A DNA stretch of 64,000 nucleotides from Comamonas granuli NBRC 101663 (GTDB lineage Bacteria; Pseudomonadota; Gammaproteobacteria; Burkholderiales; Burkholderiaceae_C). The first letter of the stretch is position 1, and the number at the start of each line of letters is the position of its first letter. The notes under the pieces were generated by a model that was given only the letters and a program-made list of their open reading frames with translations, had not been told where the DNA came from and did not search any database. Below are positions 53,327-62,641 of this stretch, one piece after another. Position numbers and translations under genes: made by a program. The stretch is from contig NZ_BBJX01000005.1 in assembly GCF_000739995.1 (NCBI RefSeq), forward strand, positions 62,001 to 126,000, written 5' to 3'.

Positions 53327-54058
53327 ATGCTCCGTACCGCATCCATGGCCGCCCCTCCGGTGCCACCCCGCCATGTGGCCATCGTCATGGACGGCAATGG
53401 CCGCTGGGCGCAGCGCCGTTTCCTGCCGCGCCTGGCGGGCCACAAGCAGGGCGTGGAGTCGCTGCGCCGCTGCGTGCGCGCCTGTGCGCAGCGCGGCATC
53501 GGCGTGCTCACGGTCTTTGCCTTCTCGTCCGAGAACTGGAACCGCCCGGCCGAGGAGGTCTCGGGCCTGATGGAGCTGCTGGCCAAGGCGCTCACGCGCG
53601 AAGTGCCGCAACTGAGCCAGGAAGGCGTGCGCCTGCATTTCGTCGGCGCGCGTGCGGGCCTGTCGGACAAGGTGCGTGCGGGCCTGGAGCTGGCGCAGAG
53701 CCAGACGGCGCACAACACCCGCCTCGTGCTCAATGTGTGCTTCAACTACGGCGGGCGCTGGGACATCGCCCAGGCCGCGGCGCAGCTTGCCGCGCGCGGC
53801 GTGCCCATCACCGAGGAGAGCCTGGACCGCGCCCTGGCGCTGGCCCATGTGCCCGACCCCGATCTGCTGATCCGCACCGGTGGCGAGATGCGCCTGAGCA
53901 ACTTCCTGCTCTGGCAGGCCGCCTACGCCGAACTCTATTTCAGCGAGCGCCTGTGGCCCGACTTCGACGAGGCCGCCCTGGACGAGGCCCTCGCCGCCTA
54001 CCATGCGCGCGAGCGGCGTTTCGGCCAGACCTCGGAACAGGTACAGGCCTGCGCCTGA
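53327..54058 (+). CDS. uppS: Undecaprenyl diphosphate synthase
   Basis: cis-Prenyltransferase making undecaprenyl-PP from farnesyl-PP (IspA product) for cell-wall carriers. 243 residues: HVAIVMDGNGRWAQRR with catalytic Asp, GHKQGVESLRRCVRAC, AFSSENWNRP, DLLIRTGGEMRLSNFLLWQ, and AELYFSERLWPDF. GAAGG before ATG 53327; ATG 53345 is an alternative. Eight bases after frr and eight before cdsA. Confidence 0.97.
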   Translation: MLRTASMAAPPVPPRHVAIVMDGNGRWAQRRFLPRLAGHKQGVESLRRCVRACAQRGIGVLTVFAFSSENWNRPAEEVSGLMELLAKALTREVPQLSQEGVRLHFVGARAGLSDKVRAGLELAQSQTAHNTRLVLNVCFNYGGRWDIAQAAAQLAARGVPITEESLDRALALAHVPDPDLLIRTGGEMRLSNFLLWQAAYAELYFSERLWPDFDEAALDEALAAYHARERRFGQTSEQVQACA

Positions 54059-54066
54059 AAGCCCCC

Positions 54067-54909
54067 ATGCTCAAGCAGCGCATCCTCACTGCCCTGGTCC
54101 TGCTGGCCATTCTGCTGCCCGCCTTGTTCTACCCTGCGCCCGGCCCGTTCACGGCGGTGGTGCTGGTGCTCATGGCGGCCGCGGCCTGGGAGTGGGGCCG
54201 CTTGAACGGCTGCGGCGCGCTGGGTTCGGTGCTCGTCGGCGCCGTCTGCCTGGGCTTGTGCGCGGCCTCCTGGGCGCTGGGCCTGGCGCAGCGCCCGCTG
54301 GGCGGCCTGTGGCTGGCGGGCGGCGCCTTCTGGGTGCTGGGCAGCGCCTGGCTGCTGCATGCCGGGGTGCCGGGCTGGCCGCGCATTCCTGCGCCGCTGC
54401 GGCTCGCAGCAGGCATTGCCGCGCTGTGGCTGGCCTGGCTGGCCGTGGTGCAGGCGCGTGCACTGGGCGTCAATTTTCTGCTGTCGGTGATGTGCCTGGT
54501 CTGGATGGCCGACATCGCCGCCTACTTTGCCGGCCGGCGCTTCGGCCGCCGCAAGCTGGCGCCGGCCATCAGCCCGGGCAAGAGCTGGGAAGGCGTCTGG
54601 GGCGGTGTGGCCGGCGTGCTGCTGCTCGCCGGGGGCTGGGTGCTGGCCGATGCCCAGGGCCAGGCGCTGCAGCCGAGCTTCTACACGCGCGTGGCGGGCG
54701 GCGGCTGGGGGCTGCTGCTTGCCGTGGTGCTGGGCATGACGGCCATGAGCGTCGCGGGCGACCTGGTCGAGTCGCTCATCAAGCGCAGCGCAGGCGTCAA
54801 GGACAGCAGCCAGTTGCTGCCCGGCCACGGCGGCGTGCTCGACCGCGTCGATGCGCTGCTGCCCACCCTGCCGCTGGCCCTGATGGTCACCACGCTGCTC
54901 ACCCCATGA
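54067..54909 (+). CDS. cdsA: Phosphatidate cytidylyltransferase
   Basis: 280-residue membrane protein (about eight helices) activating phosphatidate with CTP. C-terminal signature SAGVKDSSQLLPGHGGVLDRVDALL is diagnostic; also ISPGKSWEGVWGG. Overlaps dxr by four bases (ATGA). Confidence 0.96.
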   Translation: MLKQRILTALVLLAILLPALFYPAPGPFTAVVLVLMAAAAWEWGRLNGCGALGSVLVGAVCLGLCAASWALGLAQRPLGGLWLAGGAFWVLGSAWLLHAGVPGWPRIPAPLRLAAGIAALWLAWLAVVQARALGVNFLLSVMCLVWMADIAAYFAGRRFGRRKLAPAISPGKSWEGVWGGVAGVLLLAGGWVLADAQGQALQPSFYTRVAGGGWGLLLAVVLGMTAMSVAGDLVESLIKRSAGVKDSSQLLPGHGGVLDRVDALLPTLPLALMVTTLLTP

Positions 54910-56093
54910 AACAACGCATCACGGTGCTGGGGTCCACCGGCTCCATCGGCACGAACACCCTGGACGTGGTGGCGCGCCACCCCGACCGCTTCGAGGTCTT
55001 CGCCCTGAGCGCGGCCACACAGGTCGATGCGCTGCTGGCGCAGTGTGTGCGCTTTGCGCCGCGCTACGCCGTCATGGCCAGCCCGGCCCATGCGCGCCTG
55101 CTCGCGGAACAATGCAAGCAAAATGGGCTGGCAACGCAGGTACTGCAAGCGCCAGAAGCTATTGAAACAATAGCATCCCATCCGGACACCGATACCGTTA
55201 TGGCGGCCATCGTGGGCGCGGCCGGGCTGGCTCCCTGCCTGGCGGCGGCGCGCGCGGGCAAGCGCCTGCTGCTGGCCAACAAGGAGGCGCTGGTGGTGGG
55301 CGGCGACGTCTTCCTGCAGGCCGTGCGCGCGGGCGGTGCCACGCTGCTGCCCATCGACAGCGAGCATTCGGCCATCTTCCAGTCCCTGCCCGAAGACCCG
55401 GCCACCTGGCAGCGGCGCGTGCACAAGATCATCCTCACGGCATCGGGCGGGCCGTTTCGCCAGCGCGATCCGCGCTCGCTGCGCGCGGTCACGCCGCAAG
55501 AGGCCTGCGCCCACCCCAACTGGGTCATGGGGCGCAAGATCTCGGTCGATTCGGCCACCATGATGAACAAGGCGCTGGAGGTCATCGAGGCGCGCTACCT
55601 GTTTGGCCTGGCGCCGCGCCAGCTCGACGTGGTGATCCACCCGCAGAGCATCATCCACTCCATGGTGCAGTACACCGACACCTCGGTGGTGGCGCAACTG
55701 GGCACGCCCGACATGCGCGTGCCCATCGCCTACGGCCTGGCCTGGCCCGAGCGCGTGGAGTCGGGCGCCGCGGCGCTGGACTTCCACGCCCTGGGCGCCA
55801 TGACCTTCGAGGCCATCGACAGCCATGGCCACCCCGAGCGCTTTCCCGGCCTGCGCCTGGCCTGGGAGGCGCTGGAGGCGCCCGCCGGCACCACGGCCGT
55901 GCTCAATGCGGCCAACGAGGTGGCGGTGGCGCAGTTCCTCGACGGGTGCATACGCTTCGACCAGATCCACGCGCTGAACCTGGAAACTTTGTCCCGGATC
56001 CAGGTCTCCAAGCCCGCATCGCTCGGTGACCTGCTGGCGCTGGACCAGCAGGCGCGCCGCCTCGCGCAGCAGATCGCGCAGCAACTGGCCTGA
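54906..56093 (+). CDS. dxr: 1-deoxy-D-xylulose 5-phosphate reductoisomerase
   Basis: 395 residues, NADPH and metal dependent, second MEP-pathway step. VLGSTGSIGTNTLDVVARHPDRF at the N-terminus, VGAAGLAPCLAA, LANKEALVVGGD, LPIDSEHSAIFQ, TASGGPFR and MGRKISVDSATMMNKALEVIEA (in part) with metal and substrate residues. The segment at about residues 70-90 (CKQNGLATQVLQAPEAIETI) is encoded by an interspersed repeat copy (55113-55176) in a variable region between two conserved blocks. Coupled to cdsA. Confidence 0.97.
   Translation: MKQRITVLGSTGSIGTNTLDVVARHPDRFEVFALSAATQVDALLAQCVRFAPRYAVMASPAHARLLAEQCKQNGLATQVLQAPEAIETIASHPDTDTVMAAIVGAAGLAPCLAAARAGKRLLLANKEALVVGGDVFLQAVRAGGATLLPIDSEHSAIFQSLPEDPATWQRRVHKIILTASGGPFRQRDPRSLRAVTPQEACAHPNWVMGRKISVDSATMMNKALEVIEARYLFGLAPRQLDVVIHPQSIIHSMVQYTDTSVVAQLGTPDMRVPIAYGLAWPERVESGAAALDFHALGAMTFEAIDSHGHPERFPGLRLAWEALEAPAGTTAVLNAANEVAVAQFLDGCIRFDQIHALNLETLSRIQVSKPASLGDLLALDQQARRLAQQIAQQLA
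55113..55176. repeat. Interspersed hairpin repeat, copy I (inside dxr)
   Basis: Minus-oriented: ATGCTATTGTTTCAATAGCT, CTGGCGCTTGCAG, then GCCCATTTTGCTTGC on the minus strand. In frame within dxr, encoding about 20 residues. Confidence 0.8.
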
Positions 56094-56123
56094 GCGCCGC
56101 CTTTTTCAGCCACAGGAACGCGC

Positions 56124-57485
56124 ATGCTCACTCTGGTTGCCTTTTTCGTTGCCCTGGGCGTGCTCATTGCGGTGCATGAGTACGGCCACTACCGCGTGGC
56201 CGTGGCCTGCGGCGTCAAGGTGCTGCGCTTCTCGGTGGGTTTTGGCAAACCCCTGCTGCGCTGGCAGCCGCAGGGCTCGCCCACCGAATTCGTGCTCGGG
56301 GCCTTTCCGCTGGGCGGCTACGTGCGCATGCTCGACGAGCGCGAGGCCCCGGTGCCGCCGGCAGAGCGCCACCGTGCCTTCAATACGCAGCCCCTGCGGT
56401 CGCGCGCGCTCATCGTGGCCGCTGGGCCGGTGGCCAATCTGGTGCTGGCGGTGCTGCTGTATGCGCTCGTCAACTGGCTGGGCGTGCAGGAACCCATGGC
56501 CTACCTGGCGCGGCCCGTGCCGGGCTCGGTGGCGCAGCAGGCCGGCCTGCAGGGGGGCGAACTCGTGCGCAGCGCCGCCCTGGGCAACGAAGACGAAGTG
56601 CCCGTGCGCTCCTTCGAGGAGTTGCGCTGGCTGCTGGCGCGCGGCGCGCTTGAATCGCAGGCGGTGCGCCTGACGGTCGAGCCCGCGCCGGGCGCTGCCG
56701 CGCGCAGCGTGCTGCTGCCGCTGCAGGAGGTCGATGTGCGCGACGCCGACAGCCGGCTGCTGCAGCGCATCGGCATCACCGGGCCCTGGACGCAGCCCGT
56801 GATCGGCGAACTCATGCCCGATGGCGCCGCGGCCCGCGCGGGGCTGCAGCCCGGCGACGTGGTGCTGCGCATCGGCACCGTGGAGGTGGGCGACGGCCAG
56901 CACCTGCGCGCACTGATCCGCGGCTCGGTGCAGGGCGGCCAGGCGCTGGCGCAGAGCTGGCGCATCGAGCGCGCGGGGCGCGTGCTCACGCTCGACGTGC
57001 TGCCCGAGCTGCAGCAGGACCAGGGCGAGACCGTGGGGCGCATTGGCGCCTACGTCGGCGCGCGCCCGCAGTTCGCCACCGTGCAGTACGGGCCGTGGGA
57101 GGGCCTGACCAAGGGCGCGCAGCGCACCTGGGAGGTCTCCACGCTCACGCTCACCATGATGGGGCGCATGCTCATCGGCGAGGCGTCGCTCAAGAACATC
57201 AGCGGCCCGCTCACCATTGCCGACTACGCGGGGCGCTCGGCCAGCCTGGGCCTGGTGCAATACCTGGGCTTTCTGGCGCTCATCAGCGTGAGCCTGGGGG
57301 TGCTCAACCTGCTGCCGCTGCCCGTCCTCGATGGCGGGCACCTGTTGTATTATCTTTGGGAGGGTGTGACGGGCAGGAGCATCTCGGACGCCTGGATGGA
57401 GCGCCTGCAGCGCGGTGGCGTCGCCGTGCTGCTCCTGATGATGTCCATCGCACTGTTCAACGATCTCTCCCGGCTATTTGGCTAA
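56124..57485 (+). CDS. rseP: RIP zinc metalloprotease RseP
   Basis: Site-2 intramembrane protease that cleaves anti-sigma RseA and signal-peptide remnants. 453 residues. Zinc-binding motif is HEYGH at 18-22 (HEFGH in E. coli, Tyr for Phe); third ligand in LDGGH (Asp403). Two PDZ domains between (about 115-290); four membrane helices overall. Located between dxr and bamA, as usual. Confidence 0.97.
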   Translation: MLTLVAFFVALGVLIAVHEYGHYRVAVACGVKVLRFSVGFGKPLLRWQPQGSPTEFVLGAFPLGGYVRMLDEREAPVPPAERHRAFNTQPLRSRALIVAAGPVANLVLAVLLYALVNWLGVQEPMAYLARPVPGSVAQQAGLQGGELVRSAALGNEDEVPVRSFEELRWLLARGALESQAVRLTVEPAPGAAARSVLLPLQEVDVRDADSRLLQRIGITGPWTQPVIGELMPDGAAARAGLQPGDVVLRIGTVEVGDGQHLRALIRGSVQGGQALAQSWRIERAGRVLTLDVLPELQQDQGETVGRIGAYVGARPQFATVQYGPWEGLTKGAQRTWEVSTLTLTMMGRMLIGEASLKNISGPLTIADYAGRSASLGLVQYLGFLALISVSLGVLNLLPLPVLDGGHLLYYLWEGVTGRSISDAWMERLQRGGVAVLLLMMSIALFNDLSRLFG

Positions 57486-57531
57486 CCTATCCGCTGCCCG
57501 CCGCCGTGCGGGCGCCGCACCGGTTTCATTC

Positions 57532-59829
57532 ATGAAAAAACAACTCCATCGCTTCGGTGCGCGCACCGTGACGGCCGTTGCAGCCATGGTCTTTGCCGCC
57601 CAGGCGGCCTGGGCGCTCGACCCCTTTCAGGTCCAGGACATCCGCGTGGAAGGCCTGCAGCGCGTCGAACCCGGAACGGTGTTCGCGTCCATTCCCTTGC
57701 GCGTGGGCGACGAATACAACGACGAGAAGGGTGCTGCCGCGATCCGCGCGCTGTTTGCCCTGGGCCTGTTCAAGGACGTGCGCCTGGAGGCCGTGGGCGG
57801 CGTGCTCGTGGTCGTCGTCGAGGAGCGCCCGACCATCGCCGACGTGGACTTCGCCGGTGCGCGCGAGTTCGACAAGGACGTGCTCAAGAAGGCCATGCGC
57901 GACATCGGCCTGACCGATGGCCGCCCCTACGACAAGGCGCTGACCGACCGGGCCGAGCAGGAGCTCAAGCGCCAGTACATCAACAAGAGCTTCTACGGCG
58001 CCGAGGTCGTCACCACCGTCACGCCCATCGAGCGCAACCGGGTGAACCTCACCTTCACCATCACCGAGGGCGAGACGGCGCGCATCAAGGACATCCGCAT
58101 CGTCGGCAACAAGGCTTTCAGCGAATCCACCCTCAAGGGCCTGTTCGACCAGGACACGGGCGGCTGGCTGAGCTGGTACACCAAGAGCGACCGCTATGCG
58201 CGCTCCAAGCTCAACGCCGACCTCGAAACCCTGCGCTCGTACTACCTGCAGCGCGGCTATCTGGAGTTCCGCGTCGATTCCACCCAGGTCGCCATCTCGC
58301 CGGACAAGCAGGACATCTCCATCACCGTCAACGTGACCGAGGGCGAGCGCTTCGTCGTCTCGGGCGTCAAGCTCGAAGGCAACTTCCTGGAGCGCGAGGA
58401 CGAGTTCAAGTCGCTGGTCACCATCCGCCCCGGCGAGCCGTACAACGCCGACCAGGTGGCCGAGACCACCAAGGCCTTTGCCGAGCATTTCGGCAACTTC
58501 GGCTTTGCCTTCGCGCGCATCGAGGCCGTGCCCGAGATCGACCGCGAACACAACCGCGTGGCCCTGGTGCTGCAGGCCGACCCGGTGCGCCGCGCCTATG
58601 TGCGCCGCATCCAGGTGGCGGGCAACAACCGCACGCGCGACGAAGTGATCCGGCGCGAGTTCCGCCAGTTCGAGGCCTCGTGGTACGACGGCGAGAAGAT
58701 CCGCCTCTCGCGCGACCGCGTGGACCGGCTGGGCTTCTTCACCGAGGTCAGCGTCGAGACGCAGGAAGTGCCGGGCGCGCCCGACCAGGTCGACCTGGTC
58801 GTCAACGTGGCGGAAAAGCCCACGGGCTCGCTGCAGCTCGGAGCCGGTTTCTCCAGCGCGGAGAAGCTCTCGTTCTCCTTTGCCATCAAGCAGGAGAACA
58901 TCTTCGGCTCGGGCAACTACCTCGGGGTGGACGTGAACACCAGCAAGTTCAAGCGCACGCTGGTGTTCTCCACCACCGACCCGTATTTCACGCGCGACGG
59001 CATCTCGCGCACGCTCGACGCCTACTACCGCACCGACAAGCCCTACGACGACCAGGGCGGCAACTACGAGCTCGTCACCACCGGGGCGGGCATCCGCTTC
59101 GGCGTGCCCTTCACCGAGACCGACACCGTGTTCTTCGGCGGCAACCTGGAGGCCACGCGCATCAAGTCCGGCACCAACATCCCGGCGGCCTACCTGGCCT
59201 ACGCCGACCGCTACGGCCGCAGCAATACGGGCGTGCCGCTGACCATCGGCTGGTCGCGCGACGGGCGCGACAGCGCGCTGGCGCCCAACTCCGGCGTGTA
59301 CCAGCGGCTCAACACCGACTGGTCCATCGCCGGCGATGCCCGCTACGTGCGCGCCAACTACCAGTACCAGCAGTACATACCGCTGAACAAGAAGTTCACC
59401 CTGGCCTTCAACGGCGAGCTGGGCTGGGGCAAGGGCATGAACGGGCGTCCGTTCCCCTTCTTCAAGAACTTCTACTCGGGCGGTCTGGGCTCGGTGCGCG
59501 GTTTCGACCAGGGCACGCTGGGGCCGCGCGACGTCACTGGGGCGTCACTGGGCGGCCCCAAGAAAATCACCTTCAACACGGAACTCATGGTCCCGTTCCC
59601 GGGGGCCGGCAACGACCGCACGCTGCGGCTCTTTACCTTCCTGGACGTGGGCAATGTGTATGGCGACGGCGAGAAAATCCGCATGAACGAAATGCGTGCC
59701 TCCGTCGGCCTGGGTCTGAGCTGGATCTCTCCGCTGGGGCCGCTGCGCCTGGCGTGGGCCAACCCGGTGCGCAAGTTCCCGGGCGATAGAATCCAGAAAT
59801 TGCAATTCCAGATTGGAACGTCCTTCTAA
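57532..59829 (+). CDS. bamA: Outer membrane protein assembly factor BamA
   Basis: 765-residue Omp85 protein. Signal peptide (AQAAWA-LDPF), five POTRA domains (about residues 24-420), and a C-terminal beta-barrel ending in Phe (QIGTSF). VRGF region as SGGLGSVRGFDQGTLGPRD, the Omp85 lid-lock motif. Inserts beta-barrel proteins with BamB-E. TAATG overlap with ompH. Confidence 0.98.
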   Translation: MKKQLHRFGARTVTAVAAMVFAAQAAWALDPFQVQDIRVEGLQRVEPGTVFASIPLRVGDEYNDEKGAAAIRALFALGLFKDVRLEAVGGVLVVVVEERPTIADVDFAGAREFDKDVLKKAMRDIGLTDGRPYDKALTDRAEQELKRQYINKSFYGAEVVTTVTPIERNRVNLTFTITEGETARIKDIRIVGNKAFSESTLKGLFDQDTGGWLSWYTKSDRYARSKLNADLETLRSYYLQRGYLEFRVDSTQVAISPDKQDISITVNVTEGERFVVSGVKLEGNFLEREDEFKSLVTIRPGEPYNADQVAETTKAFAEHFGNFGFAFARIEAVPEIDREHNRVALVLQADPVRRAYVRRIQVAGNNRTRDEVIRREFRQFEASWYDGEKIRLSRDRVDRLGFFTEVSVETQEVPGAPDQVDLVVNVAEKPTGSLQLGAGFSSAEKLSFSFAIKQENIFGSGNYLGVDVNTSKFKRTLVFSTTDPYFTRDGISRTLDAYYRTDKPYDDQGGNYELVTTGAGIRFGVPFTETDTVFFGGNLEATRIKSGTNIPAAYLAYADRYGRSNTGVPLTIGWSRDGRDSALAPNSGVYQRLNTDWSIAGDARYVRANYQYQQYIPLNKKFTLAFNGELGWGKGMNGRPFPFFKNFYSGGLGSVRGFDQGTLGPRDVTGASLGGPKKITFNTELMVPFPGAGNDRTLRLFTFLDVGNVYGDGEKIRMNEMRASVGLGLSWISPLGPLRLAWANPVRKFPGDRIQKLQFQIGTSF

Positions 59830-60344
59830 TGAAACACCTCTCCCGTTCACTCGCGCTGGCGCTGGTCCTTGGCGGTTTTGCCGCGGCCGTGCCGGCCTAT
59901 GCCCAGGCCTTCAAGGCGGGCTTCATCCACACCGATCGCGTGTTCCGCGAATCGAGTTCGGCCAAGACGGCGCAGTCCAAGCTGGAACAGGAATTCGCCA
60001 AGCGCGACAAGGAAATCACCGAGCAGGGCAATGCGCTCAAGGCCGCCACCGACAAGTTCGAGCGCGATGCGCCCACGCTGTCCGAGAGCCAGCGCCAGGC
60101 CCGCCAGCGCCAGCTCGTGGACCAGGACCGTGAATTCCAGCGCAAGCGCCGCGAGTTCCAGGAAGACCTCAACGCGCGCAAGAACGAAGAGCTCAACCTG
60201 CTGGGCGAGCGCATCAACAAGGTCGTCAAGCAACTGGCCGAGCAGGAAAAGTACGACATCATCGTGGACCAGGCGGTGTACATCAACCCGCAGCACGACA
60301 TCACCGACAAGGTGATCAAGGCCCTCAATGGCGCGTCCAAGTAA
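59829..60344 (+). CDS. skp: Periplasmic chaperone Skp/OmpH
   Basis: 171 residues with signal peptide (cleavage near AYAQA, residue 25). Coiled-coil Skp domain (KTAQSKLEQEFAKRDKEI, QARQRQLVDQDREFQRKRREFQ). Holds unfolded OMPs for BamA. Starts on the last base of the bamA stop. Confidence 0.95.
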   Translation: MKHLSRSLALALVLGGFAAAVPAYAQAFKAGFIHTDRVFRESSSAKTAQSKLEQEFAKRDKEITEQGNALKAATDKFERDAPTLSESQRQARQRQLVDQDREFQRKRREFQEDLNARKNEELNLLGERINKVVKQLAEQEKYDIIVDQAVYINPQHDITDKVIKALNGASK

Positions 60345-60371
60345 GCGCGCCGCATCCCTGAAGGGGTGCGT

Positions 60372-61364
60372 GTGAGCGTGCGCCTGGCCGAGCTCGTCGA
60401 GGCACTGGGCGGCACGCTCGAAGGGGATCCGGAACAGCAGATCGACCGGCTTGCGCCGCTGGAGGCCGCTGGTCCGCGGGATCTGAGTTTTCTCAGCCAC
60501 CCGCGCTACCAGCCGCAACTGGCCGCCTCCCGGGCGGCCTGCGTCATTGTGGCCCCGGCGATGCGCGCGGCTGCGGCGCAGCGCGGCGCCTGCATCGTGG
60601 CCGACGATCCCTACGTGTACTTCGCCCGTGCCACCCAATGGTGGCGGCGGCGGCATGCGCCGCCCCCGCCAGCCGGGGTGCACGCCAGTGCCGTCGTCCA
60701 TCCCGAAGCCGTGGTGGACGCGAGCGCCTGCATCGGCCCGCTGTGCGTGGTCGAGCGCGGGGCGCGCATCGGCGCGGGCACCTGGCTCAAGTCGCGCGTC
60801 ACCGTGGGCGAGGACTGCCAGATCGGCGCGCGCTGCATCGTGCATGCGGGCGCGGTCATCGGGGCCGACGGTTTCGGCTTTGCGCAGGAGAATGGCGTCT
60901 GGGTCAAGATCGAGCAGCTCGGCGCCGTGCGCATCGGTGACGACGTGGAGATCGGCGCCAACACCTGCATAGACCGCGGCGCGCTCGAGGACACCGTCAT
61001 CGAGGACGGCGTCAAGCTCGACAACCTCGTGCAGATCGGGCACAACGTGCACGTGGGGCGCCACAGCGCCATGGCCGGCTGCGTGGGCATCGCGGGCAGC
61101 GCGCACATCGGCGCGCACTGCACCGTGGGCGGGGGCGGCATCGTGCTGGGCCACCTCACGCTGGCCGACCATGTGCACGTCTCGGCCGCCACCACGGTCA
61201 CGCGCTCGATCCGCCAGCCCGGCCTGTACACGGGGATGTTTCCCATCGACGACAATGCGCGCTGGGAAAAGAACGCTGCCACACTCAAGCAGCTCCACAG
61301 CCTGCGCGAACGCATCAAGGCCCTGGAAGACCAGGTTCAGAACAACAAGACGGAACGTGCATGA
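60372..61364 (+). CDS. lpxD: UDP-3-O-(3-hydroxyacyl)glucosamine N-acyltransferase
   Basis: Third step of lipid A synthesis. 330 residues from GTG 60372 (SD GAAGGGG five bases away); GTG 60366 and GTG 60378 are alternatives. N-terminal uridine-binding domain ([27 protein letters not shown]), then left-handed beta-helix hexapeptide repeats ([20 protein letters not shown], catalytic His in QIGHNVHVG). Stop overlaps fabZ start (ATGA). Confidence 0.96.
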   Translation: MSVRLAELVEALGGTLEGDPEQQIDRLAPLEAAGPRDLSFLSHPRYQPQLAASRAACVIVAPAMRAAAAQRGACIVADDPYVYFARATQWWRRRHAPPPPAGVHASAVVHPEAVVDASACIGPLCVVERGARIGAGTWLKSRVTVGEDCQIGARCIVHAGAVIGADGFGFAQENGVWVKIEQLGAVRIGDDVEIGANTCIDRGALEDTVIEDGVKLDNLVQIGHNVHVGRHSAMAGCVGIAGSAHIGAHCTVGGGGIVLGHLTLADHVHVSAATTVTRSIRQPGLYTGMFPIDDNARWEKNAATLKQLHSLRERIKALEDQVQNNKTERA

Positions 61365-61801
61365 TGGACATTCACGCAATTCTCAAGCAACTGCCTCACC
61401 GCTACCCCTTCCTGCTGGTGGACAAGGTAGTGGAGCTCGAGCGCAACCAGCGCATCCAGGCGATCAAGAACGTCACGTTCAACGAGCCCTATTTCATGGG
61501 CCATTTTCCGGGCCGCCCCGTGATGCCGGGGGTGCTCATCCTCGAAGCCCTGGCGCAGGCCGCCGGCCTGCTGGCCTTCGACGCCATGGGCCAGGTGCCC
61601 GACGAGAACAACATCTACTACTTCGTCGGCATCGACGGCGCGCGCTTCAAGCGCCCCGTGGAGCCGGGCGACCAGCTCATCCTGGACATCACCATCGACC
61701 GCGTGCGCGGCGGCATCTGGAAGTTCAACGGCGTGGGCCGCGTGGGCGACGAGGTGGCGTGCGAGGCGCAGCTCATGTGCACCATGCGCCACGTGGGTTG
61801 A
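61361..61801 (+). CDS. fabZ: (3R)-hydroxyacyl-ACP dehydratase FabZ
   Basis: 146 residues, hot-dog fold. Catalytic His48 and Glu62 in [20 protein letters not shown]. Supplies fatty acids and competes with LpxA/D for hydroxyacyl-ACP. Coupled to lpxD. Confidence 0.97.
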   Translation: MMDIHAILKQLPHRYPFLLVDKVVELERNQRIQAIKNVTFNEPYFMGHFPGRPVMPGVLILEALAQAAGLLAFDAMGQVPDENNIYYFVGIDGARFKRPVEPGDQLILDITIDRVRGGIWKFNGVGRVGDEVACEAQLMCTMRHVG

Positions 61802-61841
61802 GGCGCAGGGGCGGGTTCGTGACTTCGGGGCGCAGCAGACC

Positions 61842-62630
61842 GTGAGCAACATCCATCCCACCGCCGTGGTCGATGCCCGGGCCTGCATCGACGCGGGCGT
61901 GGCCATCGGGCCCTATGCCGTGATCGGGCCGCACGTGCGCATCGGCGCGGGCACCACGGTGGGCGCGCATTGCGTGATCGAGGGGCATACGACCATCGGG
62001 CGCGACAACCGCATCTTCCCCTTCGCCTCGCTCGGCGCCGCCCCGCAGGACAAGAAGTACGGCGGCGAGCCCACCGAGCTGCGCATCGGCGACCGCAACA
62101 CCATCCGCGAGTTCTGCACCTTCAACACTGGCACGGTGCAGGACAAGGGCGTGACCACGGTCGGCGACGACAACTGGATCATGGCCTACGTGCACATCGC
62201 GCACGACTGCGTGGTGGGCCACCACACCACCATGGCCAACAACGCCACGCTGGCCGGGCATGTGGAGGTGGGCGACTGGTCCACCATCGGCGGCCTGTGC
62301 GGTGTGCTGCAGCGCATGCGCATCGGCGCGCACACCATGGTGGGCTTCTCCAGCCACGTGGGCAAGGACGTACCGCCGTACATGGTGGTGGACGGCAATC
62401 CGCTGGCCGTGCGCGGCGTCAATCTCGTGGGCCTGCGCCGGCGAGATTTCTCCGACCAGCGCATCAGCGCCATCCGCGAGATGCACAAGCTCCTCTACCG
62501 CCAGGGCCTGACGCTGGAGCAGGCGCGCGCGGCCATCCAGCAATTGCCCGCCGCCTACCCCGAGGCGGCGCAGGACGTGGCCCTGATGGAAGCCTTCCTT
62601 GCCAGCTCGGCTGCGGGCATCGCCCGCTGA
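61842..62630 (+). CDS. lpxA: UDP-N-acetylglucosamine acyltransferase
   Basis: First step of lipid A synthesis. 262 residues from GTG 61842. Beta-helix with hexapeptide repeats ([27 protein letters not shown], in part), the catalytic His in [12 protein letters not shown], and C-terminal helices. 12 bases before lpxB. Confidence 0.96.
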   Translation: MSNIHPTAVVDARACIDAGVAIGPYAVIGPHVRIGAGTTVGAHCVIEGHTTIGRDNRIFPFASLGAAPQDKKYGGEPTELRIGDRNTIREFCTFNTGTVQDKGVTTVGDDNWIMAYVHIAHDCVVGHHTTMANNATLAGHVEVGDWSTIGGLCGVLQRMRIGAHTMVGFSSHVGKDVPPYMVVDGNPLAVRGVNLVGLRRRDFSDQRISAIREMHKLLYRQGLTLEQARAAIQQLPAAYPEAAQDVALMEAFLASSAAGIAR

Positions 62631-62641
62631 AAGACACAGGC

